Source: Verrucomicrobiales bacterium (GTDB lineage Bacteria > Verrucomicrobiota > Verrucomicrobiia > Limisphaerales > J093). Taken from it: DNA of 29,100 nucleotides. The notes under the pieces are model-generated. The model did no database searches. It was not told the DNA's origin and saw nothing but the letters and a program-made list of their open reading frames with translations. Every line of letters begins with the position of its first letter. Positions within the stretch are counted from its first letter, which is position 1. The DNA lies in NCBI GenBank assembly GCA_024233305.1, contig JACKPV010000003.1, positions 1 to 29,100 on the forward strand, written 5' to 3'. Below are positions 16,788 through 25,700 of this stretch, piece after piece. The translations under genes were made by a program, and so were the position numbers.

Positions 16788-19700
16788 ATGGAAGCAACCC
16801 ATCCCCCCCGGCCTGAAAGCAACCTTCTGTCCCCCAGCCGATGGTGGCTGGCCTTCGGCGCCGGGTTGTGGCTGGTGGCCATCCCGTGCGTACAGGCGGC
16901 CAACCCCTCCATCACGTTGCCGGGAGCCTCCCCATCCACGATCGAGGACACCGCCACTTCGAATCCCTTCAACGGGGCCGAGGTGAAGGACTCCGACGGG
17001 GGCAACGTCACGGTGTCGATCACCTTTACCAGCGTCCGGGGAACGCTCTCGGGATCGGGGATTTCCGGCGGCAGCGGCAACTACACGATCTCCAGTCGGT
17101 CCCTCGCCGACGCCCAGAGCGCGCTGCGCGGCGCGGTTTTTGACCCCGCGGACAACCGGATTCTGATGACCTCGCCTTCTGAGGTCACCACCTTCACGGT
17201 CACCGTGACCGATCCCGACAGCCATTCCGACTCCGCCACGTCGTCGGTGACTGTGACGCCTCACAACGACGCCCCGTCGCTAAGTTTCAGCGGGTCCAAC
17301 AGCCTGATACAGGACAACGCCACCAGCACGCCGTTCTCGACCGCCAGCGTTTCCGATGTGGATGCCGGCGAGACCCTCACCGCCACCATCACCTATCCCT
17401 CCGAGGACGGCACGCTGGCGAAAGGCCCGTCCAGTCCGGCGCTCACCCTCTCCGGTTCGGCGGGAAGTTATGCAGTGTCGTCCGGGTCCGTGAGCGACCT
17501 GCAGAGCCTCCTGCGGAAGCTCGTGTTTGACCCCACGGAAAACCGGCTGCCGGTATCGCCTCCGGGCGACACCAAGGACACGACCACATTCAGCGTGGCG
17601 ATCACCGACCGAGGGGGGCTGCCGGCCAATGCGACACGGAGCCAGGAGGTGGAGTCCCACAACGATGCTCCGTTGATTTCCGGCAGCCCGACAAGTCCCG
17701 TCAACGACAACTGGAACGCCACGGTCTTCAGCCCCCTGACCGTGCGCGATCCCGACTTCGTGAAGGAAGGCAGCACGCTGGTGCCGCAGCCGGTGAGCCT
17801 GGTGGTGGACCTCGGGGAAGGGGACTCCGCGGCCCTGGGCAATTTCCCGGGATACACGGACGCGATCACCCTCTCGGGGCAGGCCATTTCGGGTTCCGGC
17901 AGTGTGGAGGACCAGTTGCATGCCCTGGTCTTCCAGCCGACCTCGAACCTCAACCCCGTAGGTTCCACCGATCCGGTTACGGTCAGCATGACCGCGACCG
18001 ACAGCCTGGGCAGCGTCGGCACGGCGAGTCCCACCTTTGATGTGCTGTCGGTGAATGATGCCCCCACGCTGACCGTGGTCCTGACCGCAACCTCGGTGGC
18101 GGACAACAGGACCATCCAGCCTTTTGATGTCACCATCACGGATCCGGATGTCGAGGAGACCTTCGAGGTGACGTTGAACCCCGCCAGCGGCGCACACTAC
18201 ACCTTTGAACCGGCGCCGAGCCCGGCCTACACGGGGAGTGCCTCCGAGATTGAGGATGTCCTGTCGGGCGTGCGTTTTCGTCCGACCGCCGACCTGAACA
18301 GCAACGAGACGGTGAGTTTCACCATGTCGGTCACGGATGTCCACGGGCCGCCAGGCAGCTCGAGCAAGGGCAGTCCGGTCACCAGCGGAACCCTTTCGCT
18401 GACGATTCTCGGGATCAATGATCCTCCCGCCATCGCGGTGCCGGCCGGGACGATCTATCGGGTGACCGACGATCCTGCAGTGGCCCCGATCCTGCCGTTC
18501 GGGTCCGTGAGCATCACCGATCGGGACTCGGCCAGCCTGACCGTCACCCTCCGCGTGGAAGGCCGAACTCCCGGCGTGTTCACCTTGCCCGGATCCCCCT
18601 CCACCCAGGGTGCGGTACTGAGCTTCCAGGGTTCGCCCACCGATGTCTCGCGCCTGATCAAGACCGTGACCTTTGCGGCCGGGCAACGCACCGGACGGGT
18701 GCTTGGCGAGCAGGACACGGTCCGCCTGGCCATCGCGGTGGAGGACGGATCGAGCCTGCGTTCGGACCGGACCACCACAGTGGTGGTGACCGCGGTAAAT
18801 GCCGCGCCTCAGATCACCGGGGTGCCGGCTTCCTCCGCGGAAGCCCCCTATCGGCTCGACCCCGCGACGCCGGGCAATCCCGTGCATCCGTTTGCCGGCG
18901 TCGCCATCACCGACGACGAGGACGCGGACCTTACGCTGGTGGTGCGACTGGATGATGCTGACAAGGGCATCCTCACGACGCTGGGTGGATTCAGCGAGCG
19001 CGCAGACGAACCCGGGGTCTACGAGTTTACCGGCGACGCGACCAGTGCCACCGCGGATTTGCAGGCCCTGGTTTTCGAGGTGAACGAGGATTACCTCTTC
19101 GCACCGAGCTCCCCGGGGTTGACCACGTTCACGATCGAGGCGACTGACGCGGTGCTGAACACCGCGGAGGAGGGCCTCACGATCGTCCTCTCCGAGGAAG
19201 CCAGAAACTGGTTGGTGACGACGTCGGAGGATAACACGGAGGAGGGATCCCTGCGCTGGGTACTGGATCAAGTGGCGGCCGGGAGTGCCAGCAGCGCGGT
19301 GGTGACCTTCGCCCTGCCCGGCTACCCGGCGACGATCCAGTTGACCAACGGGCCGTTCGTATTGAATCGCAACGTCACGTTCAAGGGGCCGGGGGCGGAC
19401 CTGCTCATCATCAGCGGCGATCCCCAGGGCGACGGCGTCCCCGACTTCCAGCTGTTTCGCGTGGAATCCGCGGTGACCATGGAATGCCTCACCCTGGCCG
19501 AGGGCGCGGCGACGGATGGCCTGAGCGTCACGGGTGGCGCGGTGGCTGTGGGACCGTCCGGACGGCTCACCCTCCGGCACTGTGTGGTTCGCGACTCGGT
19601 GGCCGCGCAGTGGGGTGGGGGCATCGATGTGGACCAGGGCAGCCTGACAATGGAGGGCTGTCTGGTTCGCGGAAACATCACGGAATCGGGACTGGGCCTC

Positions 19701-22700
19701 GGGGGTGGCGGTGTGTCGCTGTTTACCGACCTGCCTTGTTCCTTCGTGAACACGACCTTCTCGGGCAATGCCCAGTCGGCGGTCACCGGCATCGGGGGCG
19801 GCGCGCTCTACGTTGAGAACTACACGCCGTCTACGGAACTGGAAGTGTTGGTGAGCCAGTGTACGTTTGCCGGGAACACCGAGGCGGGCGGCCAGGGTGG
19901 CACCTCGATCCACGCGAATGTGTTCGGCACGCAGGTGACGGTGCGCAATTCGGTGTTTGCGGACGGAGCGACGCGCAACCTGGAAGTGCAGGGTACGGCG
20001 AGCATCACCTCGGCGGGGGGCAACGTGTCGGACGACCAGACGCGGACCGTACTGACCCAGGACGGCCAGCCCAAGGATGTGGTGCTGTTGAACCTTTCCT
20101 CGGACCGGCGGAGTGAAGCGGACATCCTGCTGGACTTCGACGCGTCGATTCGGCCGGTGCCGGGTTATCGGCTGTCGCGGTTTAGTGCCGCCGTGGGACG
20201 TGCTGTGTCGCCCTCGGAGCCCGTGGACCAGCGCGGGGCGTGGCGGGACAATGATCCGGATGCCGGGGCGCTTGAGCGTGGAATCGGCGAACGGATCGTG
20301 CTCAACGAGATCGATTATGATCCCGCGGCTTCGGGGCCGCAGTTCCTCGAGTTCTATGCGCCCCGCGATTCTGCGGTGGTCAACCTGTCCGGCATGATGG
20401 TCCGGGTGGATGGAACCAACCGGTTCACCTTCCCGGCCGGGACCTCGGTCCGGCCCGGCGCCGGCATCCTGGTGGCCGACACGACCCTTACGGCGGACGG
20501 GTATCCCACGCCGACACCCGTGCTCGCCCTGCCGGTCGGAGAGTCGCTGGAACTGGGGCGGAGCGGCGTGGTGGAGTTGCTGAGGCCGAACGGTGACGTC
20601 CGGCTGCGGGTGGAGTATGTGGCGAGTTTTGTGGATCCGTATGATCCGCAGAATGACACCAAGTTCGATCACACATCGATCACGCTGGCACCCCAGCTCC
20701 GGGGCTGCGCCTACCTGCCGCACGGCATCGTGGATTCGTCGCCCCTGGGTGGAGGCAAGGACCTGACCGACCCCCTGCTTGATCCGCAGGCCGACCCGAA
20801 CTCGCCGGGCGGTGCGATCACGACTCCGTTCGGCAGCCCCAACGCCTACCCGGTTGCGGTCGGGGACGCCTTCATTGTCGGGGAGGATGTGGTCACCGCA
20901 CTGGACGTGTTGCCCAACGACATCGAGGATGATGGCGCGGACCAGTTGATCATCCAGGATGTCAGTGCGACCGCGGGAGCGGGTGGAACGGAGGCGCAAA
21001 TCCTGACGAGCCGCGGAGCGATGGTCCGGGTGGATCCGATTGCCACCCCCCTCCGGGGTGCCCGGGTGCTCTACAGTCCCCTGACGAGCACGGCCAGCGG
21101 CACCGGGTTGCAGGCCCTGCCGGTGGGTGCCGAAGCCACGGATCAGTTCACCTACACCGTCATCGACGTCGGGGGAGGCGAAATCGAGGACTACACGGGC
21201 ACTCCCGGATCCTCGCCGGTGACCGTCAAGGTATCGAATCACCGCTTGACGAACGGGGATCAAATCACCATCCAGGGGGCCGGCACCCCCTCCTACAACA
21301 ACACGTTCACGGTGACCCTGGTGGACGCTGATCACTTCACCGTTCCGACCTTGTTCATGGATGGCACGGACACCCTGGGGACCTGGGCGACGGTATTGCC
21401 GCGGACCCCCACGGCGGCATCCGAGGCGACGGTGAGCCTGACTGTGCTGGGCGCCAACGATTTTCCGGTGGCGGCCGCAGACGAGATCGCGGCGACCGAC
21501 GCCAATGAGGACACCCCCCTGCGAATCATGGCCGGGCCGATTCCGAGTCCCGCTGCCGTTGCCGCGTCCTTCGACACGGATGGTGATTACCCAACCAAGC
21601 CGGTGATCCTCACCCACCTGAGCCTGCTGGGCGGCGGCGCCACTCCGGACAGTGACCCGGATGTGGACGACTCCGGCGCCACGCTGCGGGTGATCGGCGT
21701 CGTCGGGTCGGTGAATCCGATCACGGCATACGCCAGCGCGGCGGACGGGGCGGCGGTCGAGGTCGATTCCCCCAATCACGGCCTGACGGACGACACCGTC
21801 ATCCTGATCTCCGGTTACGAGGGTTACTCCGGCTACAACGGTTTCCACGGGGTCACCGTGGTGGATGACAACCACTTCACCATCGACGTGCCGTATGTGG
21901 ACCACGCGGACGGTACCGGGGTCTGGGCGATTCTCAACGACGCAAACCGCCTGCAGTGCATCAGCGAGTTGGGCGCCGAAGTGCGGCTCGAGATCCGGGT
22001 GGACCGGCTGGAGACCAGCGTGGTCTACAACCCGCTGCCGTCCGACACGCTCAACGCCCTGGCGGCGGGCGAAGAGGCACCGGACCACTTCTACTACGCG
22101 GTCACGGACCGTCACAGCGCGGTGAGCCTGGGGCTCGTCACCGTGCACGTGGCGGGACGGAATGACGCGCCCGTCCCGGCGGCGGATCCCGGTTCCCTCA
22201 GCCTGCTGGATTCCTGGATGGCCGGGGGTTCCAGCCTGGCCGATGTCCTTTCGTCGCTCGCCATCGCCTACACCCTTCCGCCGGCTTCCGGGCTGCCAGG
22301 GCGGATTGACGCGGAGTTGCAGAACGACGACGTACCGCCGCAGCGGGTGCTCCTGCTCGACCTGTTCACGACCGATGAGGAGACACCGCTGGCGATCAAC
22401 AGTGCGGATTTGTTGGCCAATGACCACGATGTCGACAGCAGCGACACGCTTCGGGTCAAATCGGTTGGCAGCCCGAGTCGCGAGCAGGCGGCGGTCAGTC
22501 TCAGCGCCGACGGGTTCACAGTGACTTACAACCCGGTCGGCTCCGCCCGGCTGCAGTCCCTCGCCCGTGGAGAGCCGTTGATCGACACGTTTGAGATCGT
22601 CGTCTCCGACGACAACCTGGGGGATGTGACGAGCCTGGTGGCCGTGCTGGTGGTCGGCGTGAATGACACGCCGGTCGCGGTGGATGACGCCGTGGCGACG

Positions 22701-25700
22701 AACGAGGAGACTCCCGTGTCGCTCAACCCGATCCTGTTTCCTCCGGAAGACCCGTCATTCCACGACAGCGACGTCGACCGCGATGGGTCGGCCCCCGACA
22801 ACCGGTTGATGGTGATACCCGGCAGTTGGGAAACCTCCGTCGGAGCGCTCGTGACCACTGGGCCGGACTCGCTCACTTACGACCCCACGACCTCGGCCTT
22901 CCTGAACGAGTTGGCGGTGGGGCAGTCGTACGTGGATGCGGTTGATTACACCGTGATGGACGGCAGCTTCCTGTTCGCGAACGACGATCATTACCAGGTT
23001 GAGGCGGACGGCACCGGCTTCGCCCTGAACCTGCTGGCCAACGATCGGAACCTCACCGGCATTGGCACCCTGGTGGCGGGCTATGACGGGGTGGTGGGCG
23101 CAGCTCCGGTTACCGTGAGCGCACCTGGTCACGGTCTGACCAGCGGCATGACCGTCGGTATCGCGGGGTACGGGGGGCAGGGGCTCTACAACCAGACCTT
23201 CCCGATCGACGTGCTGGACGCCGACACCTTCACGATTCCGGCGATCTACCGCGACGATGACCCGGTGAAGGGGAACTGGTCACGGCTCCGCATCACCGCC
23301 CTCAGCACGACCAGCCAGGGCGGTTCCGTGGAGATCTCCGCCGATGGCAGCACCGTGGCATACACCCCGGAAGTGAACTTCGTGGGCGACGAGGTCTTTG
23401 CCTACACGCTCATGGATGAACTGGGCAACACGGACGAGGGCCTGGCGGTCGTCAAGGTGGTGGTGAACCAGTTGAACGGCAATCTGCAGGCCAATCCCGA
23501 CCGGTTCACCGTGGCGCGCGGACAGTCACCGGTGCTGGATGTGCTGGCGAACGACAACATCCTGCCGGCGCTCGGCCAAAGCCTGATCCTCAGCAGCGAA
23601 GTCTCGTCGCCGCTGCTCGTGACCGATGAGAGCCCGGTGCTGGACACCCTGATTGTCGTGGACAACCGGATTCAGTTTGTTCAGGGCGAGAACACGCCCG
23701 CGGACGGATTCCCCTACGAGGTACATTTCACCTACCAGGTATCCGGCGGCGGAGTCTCCACCGCGACGGCGGAGGTGATCGTGCGGGTGGTGGACCGCAA
23801 CGACACGTTGCCGGTCCGGGACGATGCCTTTGCCGTGCTGGCGGGCAGCCATGACAACCCGCTGTGGGTGCTCGACAATGACACCATCCTGCCGGGTTCC
23901 GGCGAGGTGCTGGCGGTGGCGGAGATCGTGACTGCACCGGCCCACGGTGAAGCCGTGATCAGTTCCGACGGTCTGTCGGTGAATTACACGCCGGAAAGCG
24001 GGTTTGTGGGCGAGGACACGTTTGCCTACCGCGCCTCGGACAACCTCGGCGGAACCGGTCTGGCCGGGGTTCGGGTTTCTGTGGGCGGTTTGACCACGAG
24101 TCCGGACTTCTTTGCGGCGCCTTATGATGATTCCACGCGGACCGATGACAACGGCAGTGTTGAGATCGACGTGCTGGCGAATGACTCCGTGCTCGGTTCA
24201 GCCCCGGTGGATCTGCACCTTGCGACCTTCGCTCCCGTCACCCTGTCGCTGGGCACCATGAGCGTGAGCGGGGATGACCGGCGGTTGGTGTTTGACCCGG
24301 CCGAGGATCAGGAAGGCGAACTGGAGTTCGTCTACACGGTGGAGGATCAATCCACCCCGCCCCGGACCGCCGAGGGCCGGTTGGTCCTTGTGGTGGCCCG
24401 GTCCAGTGTGCGTGCCGGCTCAGACTTCTTCGTGGTCAGTGCCGACAGCAGTGCCAATCCGCTGGCCGTACTCGCCAACGACGTGGCCATCCCGGATCGC
24501 GGCCGCACGCTGACTGTCCTTTCGATTGGCACCGGCGTGCAGGCTCCCAACCGGGGCGGCATCGTGATCCTGAACGACAACCATGACGGATTGATCTACA
24601 CCCCAGCCCCGGGATTCGTGGGTGAGGAGACCTTCACGTACACGATGACCGATTCCCGCGGTACCGACACGGCCGCCGTGGTGGTGACGGTTGGCACGGG
24701 GGCGCTGAGTGCCAACGACGATCAGTTCACGGTGTTCTACGACTCGGCGAACGCCCGGGAGTTCGACCTGCGCGTGCTGGCGAACGACCTGGTGCTGCCA
24801 AGCGCGGGGCAGGTGCTGACGATCACCGGCGTGGGAATCGATGATGCCAACGGGCAAAACGCGCCCACCGAGCAGGGCGAGGTCAGCATCGCCGCCGACG
24901 GGACCCACCTGCGTTACGTGGCCCGAAACGATGCCGGCCCGTTCCCCTACACGGAGCGGTTCACCTACGAAATCTCGGACGGTACTGAACGCCGTTCCCA
25001 GGCCGTGGTTCACGTGGTGGTCGAGGAACGAACCGGCGCCCGGGCGCTGGAAACAAACGCCGACGCGTTCGCGGTCGAGGCGGGTTCCAGTGGCAACATG
25101 CTCGAAGTCCTGGCCAATGACGGGGTCAAACCCGCCGGCACGCTGAACTGGACCCTCGAAGCCATCGACCCTGCCCCGAATCATGGCGGCCATGTCGTCA
25201 TCAGCGGCAGCGTGGTCCTTTACTCGCCGGCCCCCGACTTCGTGGGCACCGAGAAGTTCACCTATGCCGTTTCGGACGGCATCGGCGGCACGGCAAGCGC
25301 GCTGGTCACGGTGAAGGTCGGTGATCTGCCGCTTGCTGAGGACCGGTTCGTTGCGCTCTCAGACAGTGGCAACAACGTGTTCGATGTGCTCGCGAACGAC
25401 GCCATCCGCCCCGCCGAGGGCACCGGGTTCCACCTGAATTCGGTCAGCCCATGGGTGGCCGTGACGGATCGTGTGCTCGAAGTCCGAGATAACCTCGTGT
25501 TTTACGCGCCCTCCGCGTCCTACAGCGGCCCCTGGCCGTATCTCGATGGGTTCGACTACGTGGTGGTCGATGACTCGGGCGGAACGGTTACCGGTCATGC
25601 GCTTGTCGAGGTCCACGAGATCGACACCGACCGCGCCGTGGGAACGGTGGAGGTGACCGTCAACGGCGTGAACGACGCGCCGACCATCGATCTGGGCGGG

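Larger units (their letters stand above)
20860..25680 (+). repeat. About twelve 'DVLAND' Ig/cadherin-like repeats of gene F
   Basis: Each unit of about 95-130 residues starts with an A-x-x-D-x-F strand, then a [DV]-x-L-A-N-D turn (for example DVLPND, NLLAND, DVLAND, RVLAND, EVLAND), a G-x-[VA]-x-I strand, Y-x-P, and F-x-Y-x-[VIM]-x-D. Approximate starts are 20845, 21465, 22165, 22675, 22980, 23470, 23812, 24090, 24405, 24700, 25035 and 25320. The third unit is irregular, with a Leu/Pro-rich insert (22200-22350). The family is common in giant bacterial adhesins. Confidence 0.7.

Noticed and set aside
17280..22427. Very long minus-strand open frame (about 1715 codons) opposite gene F
   Set aside because: Its translation is rich in R, H, G and Q with no domain or signal, as expected for the antisense of GC-rich DNA with biased third positions. 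The plus strand here encodes recognisable cadherin-like, beta-helix and Ig-like domains.
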